Below, one piece after another: positions 1-6,933 of a DNA stretch of 22,379 nucleotides. A program made the position numbers and the translations under genes. The notes below the pieces were generated by a model, which saw only the letters and a list, made by a program, of their open reading frames with translations, searched no databases and was not told the DNA's origin. Source of the DNA: Verrucomicrobiota bacterium (GTDB taxonomy: Bacteria > Verrucomicrobiota > Verrucomicrobiia > Verrucomicrobiales > DEV007); assembly GCA_020629815.1 (NCBI GenBank), contig JAHDCN010000015.1, forward strand, positions 1 through 22,379. The letters are read 5' to 3'. Each line of letters starts with the position of its first letter. The stretch's first letter is position 1.

Positions 1-1139
1 TGAAGTTCAGCAATGACTTCATCCCCATCTCCGACCACTTGAAGGGCTCCATCAACCAATAGAAGTAATTCCTCATTTCGCTGTCCCTTCTCTACCAGTT
101 TGTCTCCCGACTCGATCCGGCTTTGCCGTGCAATGGCAAGTAACTCGGCAAAGTCCCCGGAAGAGCATTCCGGGAAAAAACGGGTGTGAACCTGATTGAG
201 ATCAATGTCACCGCTTGATACAGGCACTGGGGATAGGCCGGTCACCGTATCCGGTGCGATCTGTCGCAGGTCCGCCGCCATTTGCGCAATATTCTGATAG
301 CGTTTCTCTTTATTGTTATAGAGCGCCGAATCAATGATCCGATCCACCCGCCGGTCTAGTCCGGGAACGATCTGGGACGGAGGCTCCCAAAGGCCCTTCG
401 GCAACATCCCGGTAAACAACTGATAGGCAATAATTCCAACGCTGAAAATATCAGATCGATGGTCACCCTTTTCATGCAGATCGACGATCTCGGGGGCAGA
501 AAAGTCCGGGGTACCCATCGCGACAACTGTATCTGCCGCATTCATGGAAGCGCGTCCATCGACTCTCACGAGTCCAAAATCGGCCACTTTGATGAGACCC
601 TCACTGGTGAGTAAAATATTTCCCGGTTTTACGTCGCGATGCACAAATCCTGCACCATGGGCATAGGAAAGAGCATCACATATTTGGATCAACCAACTAA
701 ACACATGGTCCTGCGTATACTGGGCATCGGTGATCACTTTGTATAGATGATCACCATCGACTAGTTCCATAGTGAAAAACAGCAAACCCTCTACTGTTTC
801 GCCAAATTTGTATACCTGGACAATATTCGGATGACTAAGCCGGGCCATAGCCTGTGCTTCCCGCTTGAACCGACGAACATAGTCCTCGTCCTGTTCAGCA
901 ATTTCCCGTGGAAGCAACTTTAGTGCGATTGGAAGGTTTCTCTCTGAATGGTCGATGCCTTTATAGACAACAGCCATTCCACCTCTGCCAATGATCGAAT
1001 CGATGGAAAAGTCAGCTCCTAGATCCACATCCATCTCCTCGGCTGACGGGGGAGAAAAACCGGGAAGTATGGGGGGTGGATTTCCTCCCTGTTGGTCGCT
1101 CGTAGTTGGCATGTTTTTGACTCTCGGAGCATCGCGCAT
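1..1139 (-). CDS. Ser/Thr protein kinase with C-terminal cNMP-binding-like domain (partial)
   Basis: Eukaryotic-type (Hanks) protein kinase, predicted to phosphorylate Ser/Thr on partner proteins. I read 379 residues from the reverse strand. Visible are the glycine loop GRGGMAVVYK (51-60), the ATP-binding Lys in IALK (K74), the paired Glu (E94), the catalytic loop HRDVKPGN (167-174), DFG (187-189) and the activation-segment end GTPDFSAPE (209-217). After a linker of about 50 residues, positions 322-379 resemble the first half of a cyclic-nucleotide-binding domain (ESGDKLVEKG, then LLLLVDGALQVV). The gene leaves the window at base 1, so the rest is unseen. No transmembrane segment is visible, so it is probably cytosolic. 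I chose the ATG at 1139 because GAGG lies 7 nt upstream and an in-frame stop lies just before it. An ATG at 1112 is possible. The kinase call is firm; the cNMP call is likely, and its ligand is unknown. Confidence 0.93.
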   Translation of the reverse strand, partial: MRDAPRVKNMPTTSDQQGGNPPPILPGFSPPSAEEMDVDLGADFSIDSIIGRGGMAVVYKGIDHSERNLPIALKLLPREIAEQDEDYVRRFKREAQAMARLSHPNIVQVYKFGETVEGLLFFTMELVDGDHLYKVITDAQYTQDHVFSWLIQICDALSYAHGAGFVHRDVKPGNILLTSEGLIKVADFGLVRVDGRASMNAADTVVAMGTPDFSAPEIVDLHEKGDHRSDIFSVGIIAYQLFTGMLPKGLWEPPSQIVPGLDRRVDRIIDSALYNNKEKRYQNIAQMAADLRQIAPDTVTGLSPVPVSSGDIDLNQVHTRFFPECSSGDFAELLAIARQSRIESGDKLVEKGQRNEELLLLVDGALQVVGDGDEVIAEL

Positions 1140-1230
1140 TTTATCGCCTCAGCATCTGAAATAATTCATCACCGGCCTTCTTTTATTCTTCTGGTGGTAG
1201 AATTTTTCGCTTTGGATTACGGTAGCTCTA

Positions 1231-2685
1231 ATGGTGACCTGCGAAGAAATGCGATTGGCAGAGGAAGCTCTTTTTGCCGAAGGAGTCGCGGCGGAACCGC
1301 TGATGGAGAAAGCAGGTCTGGGATGTGCCCGTCGAATCATTGACCTTTTTCCTGAACCGGCATCAGCCCTGCTTTTCGTGGGCAAAGGCAACAACGGTGG
1401 CGATGCCTTAGTGATTGGTCGTTTGCTTCGCGAGCTGGGTTGGAAGGTCGAAGCCCGTTTTTCGCATGATGAATCGGAGATGAGTCCGCTGGCCCGACAG
1501 AAAAAGCACGAATGGGAAGCGGTGGTGGAACAGGATACCAGGTGGAATGCCAACCGGTTGATTGTGCTCGATGGCTTGCTGGGAATCGGAGCCAAAGGAA
1601 GCCTTCGTGGCAAGGTCAGGTTGCTGGCAGATGAACTGAATGATTTGCGGGAACGCAAAAAGGCCTGGTGCTTTGCGATCGATATTCCGTCCGGTATAGA
1701 TGGCGACACCGGTGAAGTTTATGAAGGGGCTGTTGTTGCCGATCAGACTCTTTCGATCTGCCAACCCAAAAAAGGAATTGCTGCTGATACTGCCGTTTCG
1801 CACACAGGCCGGATTGCTGAAGTTGCGCTTCCGGAGATCCCAATCGCGCCAACCGGCCAAAGCCAGCTTCTGTTCGCCTCCAACATTGCTCCGCGTTTCC
1901 GGCGAAGACCGTTTTCCATGCACAAAGGGCAGGCTGGAAGAGTGTTTCTGGTTGCCGGAAGCAAAGGTCTCACCGGTGCTGCTGTGTTGAATGCTCTGGG
2001 CGCCAGCCGAGCGGGAGCAGGACTGGTGACTTTGCTGGTCCCGGAGGAAATATACAAGGTGGTCGCTTCTGCTGGACCGCCGGAAGTGATGGTGCAAACT
2101 CAGGAAAAGTGGCAACCGACAAGCGAAGGCGTGCTGGCAATCGGGTCCGGAATGGGTCCGGAGATTTCCGGGAAGTGGCTGGATACAATACTCAACTGGA
2201 AGGGCGGGTTGGTGATCGACGCCGACATGCTGAATGCGATCGCGGGGAAAGACAAGTTTGGCTGGAATTTCGAAAGCGACCAGGTCCTGATGACCCCGCA
2301 CCCGGGCGAGCTGCGGCGACTTTTTTCTCAGGAAGAACTCGAGGGTGAAAAAGCCGAGGCGGCTATGGCGCTTGCTGTAAGAACAGGAACTACATTGCTC
2401 TGGAAGGGATCCCGATCAGTAGTTGCCACGGAAGGCCAGCGTGTGGAAATCAATACCACCGGACATTCGGGAATGGCCAGCGGAGGCATGGGAGATGTGC
2501 TCACGGGAATGTGCGCTGCCTTTGCTGCGCAAGGTATGTCGATGCACGATGCGGCCTGCAGTGGAAGCTGGATTCTTGGAAGAGCGGCGGAGATTGCCAG
2601 TCAGTTTCCCCTCGCAGCTCTCGAAGGCATTTCGGCTGAGCAAGTCGCGGAAGCCATTCCTGCGGCGATGTCCGAAGTCCGATAA
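1231..2685 (+). CDS. nnr: Bifunctional NAD(P)HX epimerase / ADP- or ATP-dependent NAD(P)HX dehydratase
   Basis: Metabolite-repair enzyme that epimerises and dehydrates damaged, hydrated NADH/NADPH back to usable cofactor. It is cytosolic. The 484 residues match the usual fused length. The N-terminal YjeF epimerase domain (about 1-215) shows GKGNNGGDAL (51-60), the VLDGLLGIG loop (112-120) and AIDIPSGIDGDTG (149-161). The C-terminal ribokinase-like dehydratase domain (about 228-480) shows HKGQAGRVFLVAGS (231-244), RAGAGLVTL (260-268), TPHPGE (355-360) and the nucleotide and catalytic loop GMASGGMGDVLTG (414-426). All key motifs are intact. The ATG at 1231 follows an in-frame TAG at 1198; no Shine-Dalgarno motif is visible. 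It is transcribed divergently from the kinase across 91 bp and ends just before a hairpin terminator, so it is probably a single-gene transcript. Confidence 0.95.
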   Translation: MVTCEEMRLAEEALFAEGVAAEPLMEKAGLGCARRIIDLFPEPASALLFVGKGNNGGDALVIGRLLRELGWKVEARFSHDESEMSPLARQKKHEWEAVVEQDTRWNANRLIVLDGLLGIGAKGSLRGKVRLLADELNDLRERKKAWCFAIDIPSGIDGDTGEVYEGAVVADQTLSICQPKKGIAADTAVSHTGRIAEVALPEIPIAPTGQSQLLFASNIAPRFRRRPFSMHKGQAGRVFLVAGSKGLTGAAVLNALGASRAGAGLVTLLVPEEIYKVVASAGPPEVMVQTQEKWQPTSEGVLAIGSGMGPEISGKWLDTILNWKGGLVIDADMLNAIAGKDKFGWNFESDQVLMTPHPGELRRLFSQEELEGEKAEAAMALAVRTGTTLLWKGSRSVVATEGQRVEINTTGHSGMASGGMGDVLTGMCAAFAAQGMSMHDAACSGSWILGRAAEIASQFPLAALEGISAEQVAEAIPAAMSEVR

Positions 2686-2721
2686 CGAAAAAACCCGGCC
2701 AGTTTCCTGACCGGGTTTTCG
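2686..2721. terminator. Bidirectional intrinsic terminator between nnr and the prepilin gene
   Basis: The arm AAAACCCGGCCAG (2690-2702) pairs with CTGACCGGGTTTT (2707-2719) around a TTTC loop, with one mismatch, and is extended outward by CG...CG. A-runs and T-runs flank the stem on both sides, so it can stop transcription of nnr (+) and of the convergent prepilin-like gene (-). Confidence 0.85.
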
Positions 2722-2741
2722 AAAAGGTTTTGGCTTAGCAA

Positions 2742-3464
2742 TTAGCCACCAGGCAAAAGAACATTGTCTTGCTTGGTATCGAGCCAGCCACCGGAGGAAC
2801 CTTCGCCCTCTTCATCAGCAGTACGCTCCTGGAAGATATCCTTCACAGAACCGTCCTTACTCATGACAGTAGAGCCGGCAGTTTTTCCGGAGAGACGCTC
2901 TTCAGTAGCATGACCACCACAATAGCCGATCACCGCTTTCCGCGAGCCGAGCCATGGGTGGAACTCATTGTATTCACCAGGGCCATCCATCAGACCGTCA
3001 AAGACAAGAGGAGACCTACTGTAGCTTGTGGTCGATTGACCAGTCGCGTAGCCGTAGATGTTTTCTTCGTCTTCCAGTTCACCGTCTTCACGTGGTGGAC
3101 GGGACTTTTCCGGGTCTTTGGTTTTCATCCAGAAGATGATCTCGGTATCAATGTAATCCGGGATCAACGCGTTGAATGCGTCGGTAGAAGAAGAGAACTC
3201 TGAATCCTCTTCGCCACCATCACCGCCTTCGTCATCCGCATCCGGATCGAAGTAGGGGTAGGCTTCTTCCCAATCCTGAGCAAAGCCACGGCAAGCCAGA
3301 ATGATCTGCCGGATATTACTCATGTCCTTAATCCGCTGTCCCCTCTCCTGCACACCCCGAAGGGCAGGCATCGAAGCACTCGCCAGGATCCCGATAATCG
3401 CGATCACCACAAGAAGCTCAATGAGGGTAAACGCGCGAATTTTTCGAGTCGCATTTACTTTCAT
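2742..3464 (-). CDS. Type II secretion/type IV pilin-like prepilin (N-methylation motif protein)
   Basis: Pseudopilin-like protein of 240 residues. A short basic leader MKVNATRKIRA (1-11) precedes FTLIELLVVIAIIGILA (12-28), the hallmark prepilin peptidase site and transmembrane helix with Glu at +5. The residue before the cut is Ala, not Gly, a form common in planctomycete and verrucomicrobial proteins of this class. The exported part has a strongly acidic Asp/Glu/Gly stretch (about 69-82) and, near the end, GYCGGHATEE followed by MSKDGSVKD, recalling the His...Asp-Gly ending of DUF1559-type proteins. The reading frame is open upstream to 3659, but the leader fixes the start at 3464. No Shine-Dalgarno motif is visible. 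It stands alone, with no other secretion or pilus genes nearby, so its partner machine is unknown. The family call is firm and the role is not known. Confidence 0.85.
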   Translation of the reverse strand: MKVNATRKIRAFTLIELLVVIAIIGILASASMPALRGVQERGQRIKDMSNIRQIILACRGFAQDWEEAYPYFDPDADDEGGDGGEEDSEFSSSTDAFNALIPDYIDTEIIFWMKTKDPEKSRPPREDGELEDEENIYGYATGQSTTSYSRSPLVFDGLMDGPGEYNEFHPWLGSRKAVIGYCGGHATEERLSGKTAGSTVMSKDGSVKDIFQERTADEEGEGSSGGWLDTKQDNVLLPGG

Positions 3465-3517
3465 AGTTATACGTTTGGTTTTTTTCAGTTTATAATCGCC
3501 CGTAGGCATATGATTGC

Positions 3518-3550
3518 ATGAGATTGGCATTGTAAATACACCGATCTCAT
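3518..3550. promoter_or_regulatory. Inverted repeat in divergent promoter region (possible operator)
   Basis: ATGAGATTGG (3518-3527) and CCGATCTCAT (3541-3550) are inverted copies matching at 9 of 10 positions, separated by 13 bp. The spacer contains a second small dyad, TGTAAATACA (3531-3540). It lies between the divergent prepilin-like gene (start 3464) and the HTH-MBL gene (start 3594), where a shared operator would be expected. Binding by the HTH protein encoded next to it is inference only. It could also form a hairpin in a leader RNA. Confidence 0.45.
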
Positions 3551-3593
3551 TCCCAGAATGCCATTTTTTTGTCAGAAGGACAAGCCGAATCGT

Positions 3594-4430
3594 ATGAACC
3601 AGATACCGATAGAAGATTTTTTTGAGGACATTATCGCCAAATCGATGCGCGGACTGCACATCACGGAGGCGGAAGTCGCGGCCGCTACCGGTGAAGATCC
3701 GGAAACTCTGAGGCGGCTATGCCGGGGGGAATTTTGTGATGAGGTGGCCCTGCAAAAAGTCGCACGGGCACTGCGATTGGATGCTGAAGCGCTCACTATT
3801 GCCGCCTCCAAGGCGTGGTATCCCAAGCCAGTGAATATGGATGGGCTGGAGATTTTCAACACCCCTTACAGAGACATGCGGGTGAATGCTTTTCTTGTCT
3901 GGGATCCTGCGTCAAACGATGCCGCCTGCTTTGATACCGGGACTGATTCGTCTGGCATGATCGAAAAGGCGAATGAACTGGGCCTGACCATTTCGCAGAT
4001 TTTTATTACCCACACCCACAACGATCATATCGCCGATCTGGATCGTTTGGTTTCGTCACTCGATGGTGATGTCACCGTGCATTCGAATAAACAGGAGCCG
4101 TGGCCGGGAACCGAAACTTTTTCAGAGGGAGATACCTTTTCCATCGGTGGACTGAAGGTAGATACCAGAACCACACACGGACACTCCGTAGGCGGGACCA
4201 CGTTTGTGATTAACGGCCTGACACGTCCCGTCGCCGTCGTGGGTGATGCCGTTTTTGCCGGATCAATGGGCGGAGGTATGGTCAGCTTCGAGGATGCGTG
4301 GCGAACGAATCGTGAAAAGATATTCACTTTGGAAGACGACACAGTGATTTGCCCGGGACACGGCCCGATGACTTCAGTGGGCGAAGAGAAAAAACAGAAT
4401 CCGTTTTTCGCCGGGGAATTTCGATCCTGA
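3594..4430 (+). CDS. HTH (XRE-like) domain fused to a metallo-beta-lactamase-fold hydrolase
   Basis: A 278-residue protein with two parts. Residues about 20-70 read like a Cro/C1-type helix-turn-helix (ITEAEVAAATGEDPETLRR, then LQKVARALRLDAEAL). Residues about 85-278 form a glyoxalase II-like metallo-beta-lactamase domain: metal ligands THTHNDH (139-145), THGHSVGGTT (194-203), the bridging Asp in VVGDAVFAGS (215-224) and PGHGP (254-258), then NPFF near the C-terminus as in GloB/YcbL-type enzymes. All metal ligands are present, so hydrolase activity is expected; the substrate (a glutathione or other thiol ester?) cannot be told. The frame is open to an ATG at 3558, but I prefer 3594 because the extra 12 residues look non-coding and 3558 almost abuts the inverted repeat. 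An AAGGA lies 13 nt upstream, which is long spacing. maf follows after 2 nt, so the two are probably cotranscribed. Confidence 0.85.
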   Translation: MNQIPIEDFFEDIIAKSMRGLHITEAEVAAATGEDPETLRRLCRGEFCDEVALQKVARALRLDAEALTIAASKAWYPKPVNMDGLEIFNTPYRDMRVNAFLVWDPASNDAACFDTGTDSSGMIEKANELGLTISQIFITHTHNDHIADLDRLVSSLDGDVTVHSNKQEPWPGTETFSEGDTFSIGGLKVDTRTTHGHSVGGTTFVINGLTRPVAVVGDAVFAGSMGGGMVSFEDAWRTNREKIFTLEDDTVICPGHGPMTSVGEEKKQNPFFAGEFRS

Positions 4431-4432
4431 TT

Positions 4433-5008
4433 ATGAGTAAACTGATTTTGGCATCCGGTTCACCGCGACGAAAAGATCTGCTCAATGAGGCGGGATACGA
4501 CTTTCGAATTGAGGTATCCAACGCCGACGAACTCGATGATCCAGCGATTCCGATTCGCGAGCTGACTGCGATCAATGCGGCGATCAAGGGAGAGCCGATC
4601 TCAGAAAAGTTTCCGGACCATATTGTACTTTCTGCAGATACACTGGTATTGCTGGGTGAGCGGGTCTTTGCCAAGCCAGCCGATAAGGCGGAAGCCACAG
4701 AGATGCTGGCTACGCTAAATGGAAACACTCATCAAGTCTTCACAGCTGTTTGTATTGTTCACGCTGCTGAAGAGAAAAAAGTCGAATTTGCCGTCGCGAC
4801 CGAAGTAACGTTTCGCGATCTTTCAAAAGAAGAACAGGCCAACTATCACCGAATGATCAATCCATTCGACAAAGCCGGAGCCTATGCCGCGCAGGATCAT
4901 GGCGAGATCATCATTGAATCCATTTCCGGGTCGATGACCAATGTGATCGGACTGCCAATGGATGAAGTGTCGAAGACATTGGACGAAGTCTTCAACATCC
5001 GGCCATAA
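4433..5008 (+). CDS. maf: Maf-family nucleoside triphosphate pyrophosphatase
   Basis: Cytosolic house-cleaning enzyme that hydrolyses non-canonical or selected nucleoside triphosphates to monophosphate and pyrophosphate. Its 191 residues are the typical length. Visible are LILASGSPRRKDLL (4-17), LSADTLVLLGERVFAKP (66-82) with the metal-binding Asp69, the LNGNTHQVFTAV segment (95-106), and GAYAAQDHG followed by SGSMTNVIGLPMD near the C-terminus. The Gln in GAYAAQ fits the YhdE-like (dTTP/UTP) branch better than YceF, but this is a weak inference. The ATG at 4433 is set by the family start; upstream in-frame sequence overlaps the MBL gene in another frame. It begins 2 nt after the MBL stop, which implies translational coupling in the absence of a clear ribosome-binding site. 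Its TAA sits at the foot of a hairpin terminator. Confidence 0.94.
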   Translation: MSKLILASGSPRRKDLLNEAGYDFRIEVSNADELDDPAIPIRELTAINAAIKGEPISEKFPDHIVLSADTLVLLGERVFAKPADKAEATEMLATLNGNTHQVFTAVCIVHAAEEKKVEFAVATEVTFRDLSKEEQANYHRMINPFDKAGAYAAQDHGEIIIESISGSMTNVIGLPMDEVSKTLDEVFNIRP

Positions 5009-5033
5009 AAAAAGCGCCCCAAAACGGGGCGCT
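5007..5033 (-). terminator. Intrinsic terminator, strongest for the minus strand
   Basis: The perfect 8-bp stem AGCGCCCC (5013-5020)/GGGGCGCT (5026-5033) has a 5-base loop. Read on the minus strand it is followed by a run of T (A-run 5007-5013 on the plus strand), a textbook terminator for the small secreted-protein gene ending at 5069. In the plus direction the T tract is poor (CTCTTCATT), so it may stop maf less efficiently. Confidence 0.85.
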
Positions 5034-5068
5034 CTTCATTCGCTTTGGTCAGCGAAAATATTTTCTAC

Positions 5069-5413
5069 CTAGCGGCAGTAGCCTCTGCTACCGAAGCTGA
5101 TGGAAAAGCCGGGGCGATATCCATAGCTGTAGGAAGGCCTGACGTAAGTCGGGCGATAATAAGTCGTCGGACGGTAGTAGGTTGTCGGACGATAGTAAGA
5201 AGAACTGCGACCACAAGTGGTGTGATAGGAAGGCACCCAGGCATATCGGACACTGAATCCGGAACGGACTGGTCTATAGTAGGAGTAGATGCTCTTCTTG
5301 CAGTACTTACATTTGCCAATTGTTTTGCGCTTGTATTGGTGGGCTTCTGCTTCGATTGGAGCAAAAGTGAAAACAGCTACCGCAGCAGCTGCAATTGCGA
5401 GTAATTTCTTCAT
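5069..5413 (-). CDS. Small secreted Tyr/Arg/Pro-repeat protein, unknown function
   Basis: I do not recognise the family. The 114-residue product starts with a clear signal peptide (MKKLLAIAAAAVAVF through the AEA-H cut near residue 24), so it is exported. The mature part begins with basic residues and a CKYC pair (about 35-38), then has aromatic and Pro-rich repeats: YYRPTT twice and a third YYRPTY, followed by SYSYGYRPGF. Two more Cys occur (TTCG, and GYC near the end), so disulfides or metal binding are possible. The repeat copies use different synonymous codons, which points to selection on the protein. The frame is open upstream to 5506, but the signal peptide fixes the start at 5413. No Shine-Dalgarno motif is visible. 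A strong terminator follows. It may be a cell-envelope structural or matrix protein; that is a guess. Confidence 0.75.
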   Translation of the reverse strand: MKKLLAIAAAAVAVFTFAPIEAEAHQYKRKTIGKCKYCKKSIYSYYRPVRSGFSVRYAWVPSYHTTCGRSSSYYRPTTYYRPTTYYRPTYVRPSYSYGYRPGFSISFGSRGYCR

Positions 5414-5524
5414 CGTTCGTATGGGTTTAGGCTCTAATGACCGGCCCGCAGGGATTGCGGACCATACGCAACAACCACAGGGGGTCATCACATCGCTTAG
5501 ACGCACAAGTCTGAACGCTTAGTC

Positions 5525-5553
5525 AAAAAAACCCGAGAAAATTCGAATTTTCT
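5525..5553 (-). terminator. Possible terminator of the NamZ-like gene
   Basis: The perfect palindrome AGAAAATTCGAATTTTCT (5536-5553) is followed on the minus strand by CGGG and seven T (A-run 5525-5531). It lies 24 nt past the NamZ-like stop. The stem is AT-rich and the T-run is offset by four bases, so strength is doubtful. Confidence 0.45.
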
Positions 5554-5576
5554 TACAAAAAACTCCCAAATCCCTG

Positions 5577-6869
5577 CTAGTAAAGCAGATACGGTTGTCG
5601 ATCCTGACGGAACTTATTGTGAAAATTGGTCCAGGAAACGATGATTTGGGCCGGTGTTTTGCCGGAGGCCAGATCTCGATGCATGTTGTCACTGCCGTAT
5701 ACTTTGTGGAAAATGTTCATTCCACTGCGCGAAGTTCTTTGAAACAAATCGCCCTGAATTCGCCGACTGATTGTGTCGATAAATATCAAGTTCAACCCGG
5801 CCAGATCGATTGGCGCATGAGGATCGAGTTTCATCTTTGCACCAGCATATCCGGGGCGGGTAATGCTACGATAGGGCGAGAATTTTACTCCCGGCATTTT
5901 GTAACCGTTTAAATACCCGGCATACTCATCCGGATCAATACCCTTGGAGCCAATCAGCTCGAATGGCCCCGTAGTCCCGATTCCAATGTCTCCGCCGGTC
6001 AGGCTGCCGAAGATGCCAGTTGCGGCATAGTAGAAAGGTGAATCCTCATCGGGAATATTCGGTGAAGTCGGCACCCACTTCAGTCCGGTATTGGACCAGA
6101 TCATATTGCGCTGCCAATCAGCCATGCGGATTACTTCGAGTTTGCAACGTCGCTTGGTCCAGCCTTTGGCGTTCGCCATTTGAGCAATCTCGCCTGCAGT
6201 CAATCCATGGACATACGGTGCAGGGAATTGCCCGACAAAACTAATCCAGCTTTTCTCCATCGGTGGGCCGCAAATTCTCTGACCACCCAGCGGATTGGGG
6301 CGATCCAGCACCATGAAGGTCTTACCCATTTCGCCGCAGGCTTCCATAGCCAGCAACATGGTCGAGATATAGGTGTAGCTCCGGGATCCGATATCCTGCA
6401 GATCGAACAGGAGCACATCGACATTGCTCATCATGTCGGCGGTTGGCTTGCGCGTCGGGCCATACAGTGAATGCGCCACCAAACCAGTGAGTGGATCCAT
6501 CCGGGTGGAAATGTAGGCGGCCGCTTTCTCTTTACCGTCCAGCCCGTGCTCCGGAGTAAACAAAGCAGTCAGATTCACCCTGCGATCCGCATGCAAAACT
6601 TGCCGGGTCGGTACCCCGTTTCCATTCACACTGGTTTGATTCGTGATCAAGCCAACGCGCTTTCCTTGAAGTGGGCCAAATCCCTGAGCCGTTAACACAT
6701 CAATTCCCAGTGCCACCTTCACCCCGTTGAAAGGACTCATCGGACTCATGGGCTTCCCACCTGCATTTGGCATCGGTGAAGGAAGCGGGGTAGAACAGGC
6801 AGCGAGGATGGCGAGGATTACGCCTGCCGCTGCGAGGGCGAGAAAAAAGCTTTTGTATACTCGGGTCAT
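5577..6869 (-). CDS. NamZ-like (DUF1343) exo-beta-N-acetylmuramidase lipoprotein
   Basis: Predicted to remove terminal N-acetylmuramic acid from peptidoglycan fragments, by membership of the DUF1343/NamZ (YbbC) family. The 430 residues begin with a lipoprotein signal: basic start, hydrophobic stretch, then the lipobox LAAC with Cys25. A Pro/Ser/Met-rich linker (26-48) follows. Family motifs are RVGLITNQTS (71-80), LFTPEHGLDG (103-112; the conserved Glu is thought to be catalytic), LLFDLQDIGSRSYTYIST (153-170) and VLDRPNPLGG (187-196). The catalytic domain is full length. It is therefore probably anchored in the periplasm or at the cell surface. It diverges from a NagZ-like gene across 64 bp, the classic partner for muropeptide breakdown. 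No Shine-Dalgarno motif is seen at the start. Confidence 0.9.
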   Translation of the reverse strand: MTRVYKSFFLALAAAGVILAILAACSTPLPSPMPNAGGKPMSPMSPFNGVKVALGIDVLTAQGFGPLQGKRVGLITNQTSVNGNGVPTRQVLHADRRVNLTALFTPEHGLDGKEKAAAYISTRMDPLTGLVAHSLYGPTRKPTADMMSNVDVLLFDLQDIGSRSYTYISTMLLAMEACGEMGKTFMVLDRPNPLGGQRICGPPMEKSWISFVGQFPAPYVHGLTAGEIAQMANAKGWTKRRCKLEVIRMADWQRNMIWSNTGLKWVPTSPNIPDEDSPFYYAATGIFGSLTGGDIGIGTTGPFELIGSKGIDPDEYAGYLNGYKMPGVKFSPYRSITRPGYAGAKMKLDPHAPIDLAGLNLIFIDTISRRIQGDLFQRTSRSGMNIFHKVYGSDNMHRDLASGKTPAQIIVSWTNFHNKFRQDRQPYLLY

Positions 6870-6933
6870 GACTGCTAACTCTGTTTGAACGGGTGTAACG
6901 TGAGGTTATTCCTGAATTGATTTACGAAACGAT

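Noticed and set aside
1408..2301. 297-codon open frame on the minus strand opposite nnr
   Set aside because: It is a shadow of the well-supported nnr gene; the product is low in recognisable structure and has no family features.
3465..3659. N-terminal extension of the prepilin-like frame
   Set aside because: The prepilin leader must be short, and the extension would cover the divergent promoter region and overlap the HTH-MBL start.
5414..5506. N-terminal extension of the small secreted protein
   Set aside because: A signal peptide starting at 5413 (MKKLLAIAAAA) would be buried; the extra residues have unusual composition.
6870..6933. TAAC-N5-GTTA dyad in the NamZ/NagZ divergent region
   Set aside because: Arms of only four bases; no convincing -35/-10 pair could be placed.
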